DNA from: Bog-159 sp049511415
GTDB taxonomy: Bacteria; Acidobacteriota; Terriglobia; Bryobacterales; Bryobacteraceae
Length of the DNA: 35,715 bases
NCBI GenBank assembly: GCA_049511415.1
Contig: JBEKYC010000072.1
Location: 1 to 35,715, forward strand
Direction of reading: 5' to 3'
The notes below the pieces were generated by a model. That model did no database searches, had not been told where the DNA came from, and saw only the letters and a program-made list of their open reading frames with translations. Numbering within the stretch: position 1 is the first letter of the stretch; every line of letters starts with the position of its first letter. The translations under genes were made by a program, and so were the position numbers. Shown piece by piece: positions 17,701-25,629 of this stretch.

Positions 17701-18181
17701 GGAGCAGGAGATCGCGCGGGCCTCCGGCGGCGAAGGCCTCTTGGGCTTGCTGTACATCGATCTGGATGGTTTTAAAGACGTCAACGATGCGTATGGCCAC
17801 GATGCCGGCGATGCCGTCCTGCAGCACGCCGCGCGCCGCATGACGCGTTGTGTCCGCCGCGGCGATACCGTGGCGCGCATCGGCGGCGACGAGTTCGTGG
17901 TGCTGTTGCCGCGCCTGACGCGAAAGTCGGACGCGGAGTCGATTGCCGCGAAATTAGTGGCGTCCCTGCGCGAGCCGGTCTATGCCGCGCGCCAGGAATT
18001 GACGGTCAGCGCCAGCGTGGGCATCGCCATCTGGCCCATCGACGGCGACCAACCCGATCACCTGCTGCGTTTCGCCGATGCGCAGATGTATGGGCACAAA
18101 CGGCGCCGCTGGTATGAATCGCGGCCGCAGTCTCCGGCCCAGCCAGGCGCGCCAGCCGAGTCCAGCGAGATCACCAAATAA
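14792..18181 (+). CDS. Periplasmic repeat-sensor, GAF and GGDEF diguanylate cyclase
   Basis: About 1129 residues from ATG 14792, chosen because GGAGA precedes it and it gives a clean signal sequence (FVWSGALLALAAALGASC). TTG 14708 with AGAAGGG upstream would add 28 residues. A periplasmic region of roughly 700 residues holds alternating beta-rich modules. One kind reads VRLxGVxTYFD...FVQDATxGVxVEL (near residues 57, 351 and 551, with a weaker copy near 252); the other reads GVVxxVxxER...L (near 147, 441 and 637). They look like OB-type folds. One membrane helix (about 733-752) leads to a coiled segment, a GAF domain (about 795-935) and a GGDEF domain from about 947. The active site GGDEF is intact (1031-1035) and the inhibitory site RRGD precedes it by five residues. 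It should make c-di-GMP in response to an external signal that cannot be deduced. Confidence 0.9.
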   Translation: MGHAGRSRFVWSGALLALAAALGASCMRSPAPSAGGLVSSSQLRQFSPDNIRSGAPVRLEGVITYFDRLSSYCFVQDAGGGVRVELVPGQIPPANGWHVQVSGQAASGGAAPSIVGARLTAVKAGDLSPPPAVSGQRLREAGNQYRRVAVTGVVRSVSTERAGLIALEIQAQGVTVWAKVPGSQLDLGDAAADAEIRVEGVLADDGGASTTLWAADTRAISITRPAANPDSLPLTKIAALLGRDASHLPLHRVRVRGVSRRFGNQDLALKDETGELAVRLADPGIRTNAGELDLAGFLDLERGGPVLAYAVPAGKNQSETAGRSAADAAALATVLQVRQLQFAVARLGRPVHLHAVVTYFDAVNELLFVQDATDGVFVELMDNQQLTVKAGDAVDLTGVTTADFAPNVGKARLKVVGHPGLPEPKVRSLGVAIMGNEDSHWISLPGVVQHVAQERADSLLTLVWGRESYKAHVLGPSGPLASLVGAEVRVRGVCGSLFNGKRQLLGIQLFVPGAEFIEVTRRADADPFASPPVPVKDLMRFSAAHNAGRPVRLHGVVTYADRDGVVWIRDATGGVMLQDLNPQRVVPGDLVDAVGFPAIAGFSPVLRGAQLRRLASGTPPAPVRITAEDALKGDVDGQLVQLEGKLIDQLRQPADHRLAIQAGGTIFNADLPGSVAAAVLEPGMLLRLTGICAVAVEQSHDLILPRGFRILLRSPADVVVLKRPPLWTPQRMAPVVGSATLVMLAALIWAAFLRQRIGRQTHALRTQTVQLQTAHQRTRDALRKVSDAESLHRESNGILELIARDAPVSAIADRIAEAVALHAEESVCTVLLADHHKLRVFAVPALPSGWLETLRQLDIGSISFSGEFREPKQFSGDPLWEEFSVSQTGARFRTFYAAPIVVDGVTAGAIATFFRSDRPAVDIPGLQVASWCNMAALALERRKLHDQLSYRAQHDRLTGLPNRDLLYERLEQEIARASGGEGLLGLLYIDLDGFKDVNDAYGHDAGDAVLQHAARRMTRCVRRGDTVARIGGDEFVVLLPRLTRKSDAESIAAKLVASLREPVYAARQELTVSASVGIAIWPIDGDQPDHLLRFADAQMYGHKRRRWYESRPQSPAQPGAPAESSEITK

Positions 18182-18210
18182 AATAGCGTGCGAATCGGCC
18201 GTCCGCGGTT

Positions 18211-18666
18211 TTACTGGGCGACCGCACCCGCGGACATCACCCGTGCCGGAGCGCCACAAGGCTCGCTTGGAACCGGCGCACCTCCCGCGATGGCCTGTTC
18301 TATGGCGCGCAACAGTCCCGCGTGCCGCAGGGGTTTGGGTAAAAAGCCGGCATAACCAGGCGCCACGCGGATGCGGACAAACTGCTCATCCACGATGCCG
18401 GACATCCAAAGCAATCGGATCTCCGGCCGAATGGCCTGAATTTCCGCCGCAAATTCCGGACCGCCTACTCCGGGCATGCAGACATCGATCAGGGCAAGAT
18501 CCAGGTGAATATGTTTCTGCGCGGCCAATCGAAGCGCGTCGACGCGCTCGACGGCGGGCAATACGCGATAGTTCGATGCGGTCAGGATACTTTGAATCAG
18601 TACAAGAACGGCGGGGTCGTCATCGACCACCAAGATCGTACCGCGGTTGTCAGTAGTTGTTTGCAT
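18211..18666 (-). CDS. Stand-alone response regulator receiver protein
   Basis: A 151-residue CheY-like receiver domain with no output domain. The acidic pocket D15/D16 (VVDDDP), the phosphoacceptor D61 in LIDVCMPG, the switch serine S89 in WMSG and K111 in LPKPL are all present, so phosphorylation is expected. A tail of about 25 residues rich in Pro and Ala follows. A strong GAGGAG precedes the ATG by five bases. No kinase is adjacent. It lies convergent to the diguanylate cyclase gene, 29 bp away, so it may act in the same signalling circuit or as a phosphate sink for a distant hybrid kinase; that is inference only. Confidence 0.9.
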   Translation of the reverse strand: MQTTTDNRGTILVVDDDPAVLVLIQSILTASNYRVLPAVERVDALRLAAQKHIHLDLALIDVCMPGVGGPEFAAEIQAIRPEIRLLWMSGIVDEQFVRIRVAPGYAGFLPKPLRHAGLLRAIEQAIAGGAPVPSEPCGAPARVMSAGAVAQ

Positions 18667-18893
18667 GGGTACTCCTCTAGTGCACTATTCAATGTTTACT
18701 GTAGTTAGTACCTCACGTACAGGCTGTCTTTGGTTAACCGGGGCTTGGCCGCCCGCGCGGTGGTGCTAAATCTTCCATCCGTGACACGGAATAAGGGCGC
18801 GGGTCGACGCATTTTGATGGACAGTGGAAGGAGACGGAACATTCCGGGGTATCCATTGCGTAAGTCCAATCAAGCCTAGGAGGGCAGAGCATC

Positions 18894-20132
18894 GTGGAAC
18901 GATCGTTAGCCGGCGGTGTGGAACCGACTGTCGCCATGAGGACGGGAAAGAAGGTTCTGGCGCTCTGGACTTTGTTTTTCGCCACCTTCTGCCTTGCCGT
19001 CGCGGATGGGGCACAAACGATACCTAATGGCGCCGCCATAGACGCCGAGGTGAGCAAGATCATGACCTTCACCAATGCCAAGGGCATGGCCGTTGCGGTC
19101 ATCGATCACGGTAGGGTCAGCTACGTCCACGCCTACGGCATGCGTGACGCCAAGGGAGATCCGCTGGCCACGGACACTATCATGTACGGCGCGTCGCTTA
19201 CCAAGACCGTGTTCGCATACACGGTGATGCAACTGGTCGATCAAGGCAAGCTGAACCTCGACACGCCCCTCAAGGACGATCTCGACAAGCCGCTCCCAAG
19301 CTATGGCGCCGATCCGGCTTTCCCGGACAAGTACGGGCCGTATAAGGATCTAACGGACGATGCGCGCTGGGAAAAGATCACGCCGCGTATGTGCTTGACG
19401 CATTCCACTGGCTTCAGCAACTTCTGGTTCATCGAACCCGACCAGAAGCTGCACATCCATTTTGAACCCGGCACGCGCTTCAGCTACTCGGGGGAAGGTT
19501 TCATCCTGCTGCAATTCGTCATCGAACACGGCCGCCAGGCGCAGGGGTTGGGGCTCGATGTCGGCGACCTGACCAAGGCCATCTTCGACAGGCTGGGGAT
19601 GACCCGCACAAGCCTGGTGTTCCATGCCGGTCTCGAAACCAATGTCGCGGATGGGTGGAACGATCAGGGCCAGCCGCAGGCACACGAGAAGCGCAGCAAG
19701 GTGCGCGTGGCGGGCTCCATGAATACCACAATCTCCGACCTTTCCAAGTTCGCCGCCGCCCTGGTGTGCGGCGACGGCCTAAGTGCCGGCTCGCGCGCCG
19801 AAATGACGAAGCCTCGCCTCCATATCGCCACGGCCCACCAGTTCCCCCTTTTCCTCCCCGACTTGCCGCTCAATGAGCAGCGCAAGGACTTGTACTCGGG
19901 CTTGGGTGTCACCATCTTCGACGGTCCGCAAGGCCACGGTTTCTACAAAGGCGGCCACGACGGCCAGACCGCCAACACCCTGGTCTGCATCGAGGCCGGT
20001 CAACGTTGCGTAGTGATCCTGGCAAACGACGTTCGTGCCGAGGCGGCCTTCGGCGGGCTGGTGAGGTTCATCCTCGGCGACACCGGCGTGCCCTATGACT
20101 GGGAGTATGGCGACCACGCTGGAAAGTCGTAA
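18894..20132 (+). CDS. Exported beta-lactamase-family serine hydrolase
   Basis: A 412-residue protein of the class C beta-lactamase/penicillin-binding fold. The nucleophile motif SLTK is at S101-K104 (GASLTKTV), a tyrosine motif lies in RFSYSGEGF, and the third box is GGHDGQT. The start is GTG 18894, nine bases after a near-perfect AGGAGGG (18878-18884). An internal ATG at 18936 would begin directly at the signal peptide MRTGKKVLALWTLFFATFCL and is a real alternative. It is exported to the periplasm. Family members include esterases, D-amino-acid peptidases and beta-lactamases, and the sequence does not decide between them. It is probably transcribed alone or with the next gene, 52 bp downstream. 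Confidence 0.9.
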   Translation: MERSLAGGVEPTVAMRTGKKVLALWTLFFATFCLAVADGAQTIPNGAAIDAEVSKIMTFTNAKGMAVAVIDHGRVSYVHAYGMRDAKGDPLATDTIMYGASLTKTVFAYTVMQLVDQGKLNLDTPLKDDLDKPLPSYGADPAFPDKYGPYKDLTDDARWEKITPRMCLTHSTGFSNFWFIEPDQKLHIHFEPGTRFSYSGEGFILLQFVIEHGRQAQGLGLDVGDLTKAIFDRLGMTRTSLVFHAGLETNVADGWNDQGQPQAHEKRSKVRVAGSMNTTISDLSKFAAALVCGDGLSAGSRAEMTKPRLHIATAHQFPLFLPDLPLNEQRKDLYSGLGVTIFDGPQGHGFYKGGHDGQTANTLVCIEAGQRCVVILANDVRAEAAFGGLVRFILGDTGVPYDWEYGDHAGKS

Positions 20133-20184
20133 GTCAAGCAACTCTCCCGTGATTGGATGCCCGATCGGTCCAAACGTGTAATAT

Positions 20185-21096
20185 TTGAGGAGTCTGCAGA
20201 TTGGAGTCCACACTCGGATCCGCGGCGTGTCCCTCGGCACGCCGGCTGCCGTTTTGTGCCTGGTCATGGCAATCGCCGGGTGTCGCGCGCCGCGCCCCAT
20301 GACGACCCCTATCCTGGACCTGCCGCCTCCGCCCGCCGACGCCCGCATCGCGTATGGCGAGGCTCCCCAGCAGTTCGGAGATCTACGCCTGCCCCCGCGT
20401 TCCGGCCCCGGCGGGCAGCCGTTCGCTGTGGCGATCGTCATCCACGGCGGATACTGGCGCGCGGCCTACGGATTGGATCATATCGGTCATTTGTGCGCCG
20501 CGCTCACGCGCGCCGGCCTGGCCACCTGGAACCTGGAATACCGGCGCATCGGAGATCCCGGCGGCGGTTGGCCGGCCACCGGCGAAGACGTGCTGCGCGG
20601 CGCCGAATACCTGGGGACGCTGAAGCAGCGTTATCCATTGGACCTGGCGCGCGTTGTAGTAATCGGCCATTCCGCCGGCGGTCAACTGGCCCTCTGGCTC
20701 GCGGCGCAGCATAAGGTCCAGTTGCGCGGGGTCGTCTCGCTCGCCGGAGTTGCCGATTTGCGCCGCGCCTGGGAACTGGGCTTAAGCCGCGGCGCGGTGG
20801 CGGAGTTGTTGGACGGCAGTCCCCAACAGCAGCCGGATCGTTACCGCCAAGCGTCCCCTATCGAACTGGCGCCGCTGGGTATCCCCGAGCGCCTCCTGCA
20901 CGGATTGAGCGACGACGTAGTCCCGATCGAAATCAGCCGCCGGTTCGAGCGGGCGGCCGTCGCGGCCGGGGACCAGGCGGTTCTGACGGAACTGCCAGGC
21001 GCCGGGCATTTCGATCTGATCGATCCGCGCACGCCCGCCTGGACGCAAGTCGCGGCCACGGTTCTGGACCTCTCTAAGGCTCCGCCCACGCGGTGA
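20185..21096 (+). CDS. Alpha/beta-hydrolase lipoprotein (BD-FAE / formamidase-like)
   Basis: A 303-residue lipoprotein. The N-terminus carries a basic region, a hydrophobic run and the lipobox AIAGC, with the lipidated cysteine at C33. The catalytic domain has the oxyanion motif HGGYWR (87-92), the nucleophile elbow GHSAGG (S163), the acid in LSDDVVP and the histidine in GAGHFDLID, the full triad of an esterase-like alpha/beta hydrolase. HGGYWR and the compact size recall arylformamidase and feruloyl-esterase-like enzymes, but the substrate is unknown. The start is weak: TTG 20185 keeps the positively charged n-region, while GTG 20227 gives a shorter, uncharged signal peptide. Confidence 0.85.
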   Translation: MRSLQIGVHTRIRGVSLGTPAAVLCLVMAIAGCRAPRPMTTPILDLPPPPADARIAYGEAPQQFGDLRLPPRSGPGGQPFAVAIVIHGGYWRAAYGLDHIGHLCAALTRAGLATWNLEYRRIGDPGGGWPATGEDVLRGAEYLGTLKQRYPLDLARVVVIGHSAGGQLALWLAAQHKVQLRGVVSLAGVADLRRAWELGLSRGAVAELLDGSPQQQPDRYRQASPIELAPLGIPERLLHGLSDDVVPIEISRRFERAAVAAGDQAVLTELPGAGHFDLIDPRTPAWTQVAATVLDLSKAPPTR

Positions 21097-21326
21097 GCCA
21101 CGAGAAATGCAGACCTTCAGAAATCTCAAAGGAAAGAATATTGACGCATGGCGCTTCGTGTTCATACTCTTCCGGTTAGCCATCCCCGTTTGGTTTTGGC
21201 GCCTCGCCGCCTGCACGCTACGCGAACCGCGATAATGGAATTGATGCCAATTGCGATCTTCGATTCCGAAGCCGCCCAGTTCAGGGGCCTTGAGGAAGTA
21301 GACGCCACCTCGTCCGGAGATGTTCG

Positions 21327-22721
21327 ATGATCTCCCGTTCCGACGCGCTGGTGTTGTTCGGCGTGACGGGCGACCTCGCCCACAAGATGATCTTTCCCGC
21401 GCTCTATGCCATGGTGAAGCGAGGGAACCTCAAAGACCCGGTCATCGGCGTGGCTCTTCCTAAATGGAGTCTGGCGCGTCTGCATCAACGCGTGACAGAC
21501 AGCATCGAACGATCGGGAGGGATCGATAACCCGAGAGCCCTCCGGCATCTGCTGTCGCTGTTCCGTTACGTGAGCGGTGATTATGACGACCCGAATACAT
21601 TCGCGGCGATCAAAAAGGCTTTGCATACCGCGCGCCGCCCGGCGCACTACCTGGCGATCCCGCCAGCGCTCTTTGAAATGGTGATCAAAGGACTGGGCGC
21701 CTCGAATTTGGCCGAACAGGCGCGCGTGATTGTCGAAAAGCCGTTCGGACGCGACTTGGCGTCCGCGCGGGAACTGAACCGGGTGGCGCAAAGCGTGTTC
21801 CCGGAAGACTCAATTTTCCGCATCGATCACTTCCTCGGGAAGGAGGCGATCATGAATATCCTCTATTTCCGCTTCGCCAATTCATTCCTGGAGCCGATTT
21901 GGAACCGCAACTTCGTGGCCAGCGTGCAGATAACTCTGTCCGAGGATTTCGGGGTAAAGGGCCGCGGTGCATTTTACGAAAGCGCCGGCTGTTTGCGCGA
22001 TGTAGTGGAGAACCACCTATTTCAGGTTGTCGCGCTGCTGGCCATGGAACCCCCGGCCGAGCGGGACTATGGGGCCGTCCATCGGGAGAAAGCCAAGGTC
22101 CTTAGAGCCATGCGCCCACTGAAGCGCGACGACCTGGTGCGCGGCCAGTATGCGGGCTACCGTAAGGAGCCGGGGGTGGCGAAGAATTCCGATGTTGAGA
22201 CGTTCTGCGCATTGCGGCTTTTCATCGACTCATGGCGCTGGGAGGGGGTCCCTTGGTACCTACGCTCCGGCAAATATCTGGCCGATACCGCGGCTGAGGT
22301 CTTGGTGGAATTAAAGCCGCCGCCGCAGAGGCTTTTTGCCGACTCAGAGCCGGCGACGGGCCGGACTAACTACCTGCGCTTCCGGCTGTCTCCATGCGCG
22401 GCAATCGCACTCGCCGCGCGCGTCAAGGTTCCCGGAAAGGAATTTGTCGGCGAGCAGCGAGAACTCTACCTGTTCGAAGAACAACGCGGAGAGGAAGCGC
22501 CCTATGAACGCCTTCTGACCGACGCGATGGCCGGCGACGGAGCGTTATTCACCCGTGAGGACGCGGTCGAGGCCGCCTGGGCCGTGGTCGACCCGGTCCT
22601 TAAGACGCACCATCGGGTTCGCCCCTACAAGCGTGGTAGCTGGGGACCGAAAGACGCTGATGCGATCATCGCGGCACGTGGCGGTTGGCACAATCCCTCG
22701 CCTACGGAAGCAGCCGGGTGA
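21327..22721 (+). CDS. zwf: Glucose-6-phosphate 1-dehydrogenase
   Basis: A 464-residue cytoplasmic enzyme that oxidises glucose 6-phosphate to 6-phosphogluconolactone and feeds NADPH and pentose phosphates. The NADP-binding motif GVTGDLAHK starts at residue 12, the substrate-binding signature RIDHFLGKE is at 165-173, and the catalytic histidine lies in RDVVENHLFQ. VPWYLRSGKYL and a C-terminal WAVVDPVL also match the family. It is slightly shorter than the usual 480-510 residues. ATG 21327 is preceded by GGAG at about 7 bp. None of the usual partners (pgl, gnd, edd, opcA) is next to it, so it stands alone here. Its 3' end is convergent with the histidine kinase, 22 bp away. Confidence 0.96.
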   Translation: MISRSDALVLFGVTGDLAHKMIFPALYAMVKRGNLKDPVIGVALPKWSLARLHQRVTDSIERSGGIDNPRALRHLLSLFRYVSGDYDDPNTFAAIKKALHTARRPAHYLAIPPALFEMVIKGLGASNLAEQARVIVEKPFGRDLASARELNRVAQSVFPEDSIFRIDHFLGKEAIMNILYFRFANSFLEPIWNRNFVASVQITLSEDFGVKGRGAFYESAGCLRDVVENHLFQVVALLAMEPPAERDYGAVHREKAKVLRAMRPLKRDDLVRGQYAGYRKEPGVAKNSDVETFCALRLFIDSWRWEGVPWYLRSGKYLADTAAEVLVELKPPPQRLFADSEPATGRTNYLRFRLSPCAAIALAARVKVPGKEFVGEQRELYLFEEQRGEEAPYERLLTDAMAGDGALFTREDAVEAAWAVVDPVLKTHHRVRPYKRGSWGPKDADAIIAARGGWHNPSPTEAAG

Positions 22722-22743
22722 TCACTTGGCAGCCGCACGGTTT

Positions 22744-24153
22744 TTATCGCACTGACGGCAAGAAGATTCGAAACGTGCAGCCTCCTCCTGGCGCCGTGAG
22801 CAGCCGAATCTCGCCGCCATGCAACCGCACGGCCCATTGCGCGATGGAGAGACCCAGTCCAGCGCCGCCCGACTCTCGCGATCGGGACTCGTCGACGCGA
22901 TAGAATCGATCGAAAATCCGGGCGGCATGCTCCGGCGGGATGCCGGGGCCGCTGTCTGCAACTTCAATGTGGATATCTCCCGCGAGGCTACCTTGTACGC
23001 TCACCGAAATAGAACCGTCCCGCGGCGAGTATTTGACCGCATTGTGCATGATGTTCACAACGGCCTGCCGCAGAAACACGCGATCCGCATGGAGGGTCGC
23101 GCCTTGGTCTCCACCGATGGCCAATTGCAGACCTTTTTCCTCGATCAGAGCCTCGAAAAGAGCGGTTGCCTCGCGCACCAGGTCCATGGCCGGGAATAAT
23201 GTAGGGTGAAGCTGAATGTGGCCGGCATCCACGCGCGAGATGGTCAGCAGGCTGTCGACCAGCGCGGTCAGGCGATTCACTTCTTCCAGCATGCTGGCGA
23301 CGGTCTCCCGATAGTGCTCCCCATCACCGTTTTTCTGAAGCGCGACTTCGCCCACGCTACGGATGGAGGCCAAGGGCGTGCGCAGTTCGTGGGAAGCGTC
23401 CGCGGTGAACCGGCGCAGTTGCTCGAAGGACTGTTCCAGGCCCGCCAGCAGTTCGTTGAACACGCTTGCCAAATGGTCGAGTTCGTCACCCGCCGGGCCA
23501 ACCGGCAGTCGCTCATACAGGCGTGCGGAGGTAATCCGCCCAGCGCGGCGCGCCATTTCTTCGATCGGCGCCAGGGCGCGGCGCGTGAGGGCGTAACCGG
23601 CTATGCCCGCCAGTACCAGCACGATGGGGAGCGCCAGTAGCGAAGCCGCCCCGAATTCCTCCAGGCGTGTCCAGATGGGGCGCTCGCTATAGGCCAGCCG
23701 GATCAATAACGGATGTCCGGCGAGCACGTGCCGGCGGCTGGCCATGCGGACGGGTGTGCCATCATCCAGGCGCGCGGCCCGGTTCGAGTACTGATTCTGG
23801 CCTTCGCGCGGAATGATGGAGCCGCCCAGCGACTGGTCCCGGAGACGTTCGTTGCGGTACAACACGTGGCCATCGGGCGAGAGGACCTCCAGCAGCCTTT
23901 CCAGCACCAGCTTCGACTCCGGATGATTGTGATAGTCCTCGTGCAACAGCAGGCGTCCGCCTGTGTCGAAGTAAAGAAGCCCCTCCACGGTTTCAAGGTC
24001 CTGCACCGTATAATGATCCAACTGATTGCGCATCTGGTAATACAGGAACGTGGCCGTAACACTCCAGGAGACGACCAGGACGCTGGCCAGCCCGAAGACG
24101 TACCAGAGCATCAGCCGGGTGCGTATGTGTCTGGGGCGCAGTTTACTAATCAT
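22744..24153 (-). CDS. Two-component sensor histidine kinase
   Basis: A 469-residue inner-membrane kinase. TM1 is about residues 14-37, followed by a periplasmic sensor domain of about 130 residues and TM2 (LLALPIVLVLAGIAGYAL). Next come a HAMP linker (RRALAPIEEMARRA), the HisKA box DASHELRTPL with phospho-acceptor H255, and a HATPase domain with N box NIMHNAVKYSP, DSGPGIPPEHAARIFDRFYR and GGAGLGLSIAQW. The layout is that of CusS/PmrB/QseC-type kinases that partner OmpR-type regulators. ATG 24153 follows GGGAAG at a workable distance; ATG 24159, two codons earlier, is too close to it. The partner regulator lies at 24865-25548 in the same direction, but a plus-strand gene sits between them. 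Confidence 0.95.
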   Translation of the reverse strand: MISKLRPRHIRTRLMLWYVFGLASVLVVSWSVTATFLYYQMRNQLDHYTVQDLETVEGLLYFDTGGRLLLHEDYHNHPESKLVLERLLEVLSPDGHVLYRNERLRDQSLGGSIIPREGQNQYSNRAARLDDGTPVRMASRRHVLAGHPLLIRLAYSERPIWTRLEEFGAASLLALPIVLVLAGIAGYALTRRALAPIEEMARRAGRITSARLYERLPVGPAGDELDHLASVFNELLAGLEQSFEQLRRFTADASHELRTPLASIRSVGEVALQKNGDGEHYRETVASMLEEVNRLTALVDSLLTISRVDAGHIQLHPTLFPAMDLVREATALFEALIEEKGLQLAIGGDQGATLHADRVFLRQAVVNIMHNAVKYSPRDGSISVSVQGSLAGDIHIEVADSGPGIPPEHAARIFDRFYRVDESRSRESGGAGLGLSIAQWAVRLHGGEIRLLTAPGGGCTFRIFLPSVR

Positions 24154-24189
24154 TTCCATTCTTCCCGCAATTCAGGTTATGACTGAAGT

Positions 24190-24206
24190 CTGACGGAACA
24201 GTGAAG
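24190..24206 (-). promoter_or_regulatory. Degenerate PmrA-box-like repeat upstream of the histidine kinase
   Basis: Read on the minus strand, CTTCAC (24206-24201), five bases, then CGTCAG (24195-24190): two half-sites with 11-bp period, related to the CTTCAG pairs near the response regulator. No -10 box at the 22-bp distance is evident, so this is weaker than the other sites. Confidence 0.3.
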
Positions 24207-24221
24207 AAAATATCAGAAACA

Positions 24222-24238
24222 CTTCAGGCGCTTGTCAG
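24222..24238 (+). promoter_or_regulatory. PmrA-box-like repeat upstream of the propeller gene
   Basis: CTTCAG (24222-24227), five bases, TGTCAG (24233-24238), an 11-bp period. A -10-like TAGAAT (24243-24248) or TTATAC (24257-24262) follows, neither at the 22-23 bp spacing seen at the regulator. Either would leave a very short leader before GTG 24263. Confidence 0.35.
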
Positions 24239-24262
24239 GCCCTAGAATGCTAACTCTTATAC

Positions 24263-24850
24263 GTGGCACAAAGATTCCGTTATCCATCACCATCCGTGGC
24301 CCTGCTGGCCGGCTTCACCATGATGGTTCCAGTTGTCCACGCCAAGAGCAAGGCTGTCGCGGCGCCAGAGTCAACGGACAACATCCAGGTCGTCGGCCAT
24401 GTCTCTTTGACCGGCGGGACCGTGCTGCGCTTCTTCACCACGCAACATTACAACGCTCACTATCTTTATGCCGAACGTGACGGCGGTCACGGCGTGGCTC
24501 TGATCGATGTGACCAATGCCGGCAAGCCTTCCATGCTGGCCGATATCGCCTATGCTCCCGGCGGTTCCGATAGTATCGCGGTAGTGGCCGGAACCGCGGC
24601 CCTCGTCACCGCGGAACAGGCTGATCCGCCGCCACCACCGCCGTCGACCATGCGCATCATGGATTTTTCCGATCCGCGAAACCCCAAGGTGGCGCGCGAG
24701 TTCACCGGCGTTACGGCAATGGACCGAGACGATCGTAGGGGTCTGATATTCCTGGCCAACAAAGATGGCATCTGGATTCTGAAGCAGCATCTGGCCGATG
24801 ACCCGCAAGTCGAAAAAGACTACGCGAACTATGTGCTCTACTCGCATTGA
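24263..24850 (+). CDS. Small exported LVIVD/propeller-like protein
   Basis: A 195-residue protein with signal peptide SVALLAGFTMMVPVVHAKSK after a short basic n-region. Two or three repeated strands read LYAERDGGHGVALIDVTNAGKPSML, MRIMDFSDPRNPKVAREFTG and GLIFLANKDGIWILK, resembling LVIVD-type beta-propeller repeats. It is short for that family, so it may be a partial propeller or oligomerise. A proline run (PPPPPP) sits mid-protein. The only in-frame start is GTG 24263, with no clear ribosome binding site. It lies on the plus strand between the minus-strand kinase and regulator genes, divergent from the first and convergent with the second (14-bp gap). A periplasmic accessory or target of that two-component system is a plausible role, inferred from position. 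Confidence 0.75.
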   Translation: MAQRFRYPSPSVALLAGFTMMVPVVHAKSKAVAAPESTDNIQVVGHVSLTGGTVLRFFTTQHYNAHYLYAERDGGHGVALIDVTNAGKPSMLADIAYAPGGSDSIAVVAGTAALVTAEQADPPPPPPSTMRIMDFSDPRNPKVAREFTGVTAMDRDDRRGLIFLANKDGIWILKQHLADDPQVEKDYANYVLYSH

Positions 24851-24864
24851 TAGGTGAGCGGCCC

Positions 24865-25548
24865 TCAGTCCTTCTCCTCGCGCACCACAAAGCCGACACC
24901 GCGTACGGTGTGCACCAGCTTTTGCTCGAATTGATCGTCCACCTTTCGCCGTAAGCGGGCCACATGGACGTCGATCACATTATCCAGCGGGGTATGGCGG
25001 CTGGCTTCTTTCCAAACGTCGCGCGTTAGCATTTCGCGGGAAACCACATGGCCTTGATGACGCAACAGGTATTCCAAAAGCTCGAATTCTCGCGCCGTAA
25101 GATCCAGCGTCTGGCCGGCGCGCCTGACCGAGCGAGCCACCACATCCATCTGCAGATCCGCGATGTGAAGTTTGGGACTGGTCTCCGGAGTGCCCCGGCG
25201 GCCGAGCGCGCGGATCCGGGCGAGGAGTTCGGGAAAAGCGAAGGGCTTGACCAGATAGTCGTCGGCGCCGGCGTCCAATCCGCGGACGCGATCTTCGACG
25301 GCGTCTCTGGCGGTCAGCATCAGGACGGGTATTTTGCATCCCCGCGCACGCATGGTAGTGAGGATCTCCAGACCGCTGCGGCCCGGCAGCATTACATCGA
25401 GGACCACGACGTCGAAGTTCTCCGCCTGGGCCAGATAAAACCCTTCCTCGCCGGTATGCGCCAGCGCCGCGTCGTACTGTTCCGCCTGCAGGCCCTCGCG
25501 CAGCGCTTTGCCCAGTTTTGGTTCGTCTTCGATCACCAGAATACGCAC
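24865..25548 (-). CDS. OmpR/PhoB-family response regulator
   Basis: A 227-residue DNA-binding regulator. The receiver has E7/D8 (VIEDEP), the phosphoacceptor D51 in VLDVMLPG, T79 in LMLTARD and K101 in YLVKPF. The C-terminal winged helix has LTAREFELLEYLLRHQGHVV, then DVWKE, NVIDVHVARLRRKVD and TVRGVGFVVR. It is closest in style to CusR/CopR/PmrA-type regulators. It starts at GTG 25548, with AAGGAAC about seven bases upstream. The promoter region 25549-25678 is shared with the divergent DUF190/RND operon and holds two tandem half-site pairs, so autoregulation and control of the efflux operon are likely. The cognate kinase gene is downstream at 22744-24153. Confidence 0.95.
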   Translation of the reverse strand: MRILVIEDEPKLGKALREGLQAEQYDAALAHTGEEGFYLAQAENFDVVVLDVMLPGRSGLEILTTMRARGCKIPVLMLTARDAVEDRVRGLDAGADDYLVKPFAFPELLARIRALGRRGTPETSPKLHIADLQMDVVARSVRRAGQTLDLTAREFELLEYLLRHQGHVVSREMLTRDVWKEASRHTPLDNVIDVHVARLRRKVDDQFEQKLVHTVRGVGFVVREEKD

Positions 25549-25558
25549 AACTGTTCCT

Positions 25559-25603
25559 TTTATATGCGAGCCGGCGGCGCTGTTGGCTGAAGAGTTGATG
25601 AAG
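25559..25603 (-). promoter_or_regulatory. Response-regulator promoter: PmrA-box-like repeat plus -10
   Basis: On the minus strand CTTCAT (25603-25598), five bases, CTTCAG (25592-25587), then 22 bases and TATAAA (25564-25559). An 11-bp half-site period and about 22 bp to the -10 is the layout of PmrA/QseB-type activator promoters with no separate -35 box. The transcript would start close to the GTG at 25548. Confidence 0.5.
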
Positions 25604-25629
25604 AGTTTCTGTCGCCGCCGTTAGCAAAA

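Noticed and set aside
21148..21330. 60-codon open frame ending in the zwf start by ATGA overlap
   Set aside because: The overlap suggests coupling, but the sequence is not recognisable, has no good ribosome binding site, and zwf has its own GGAG.
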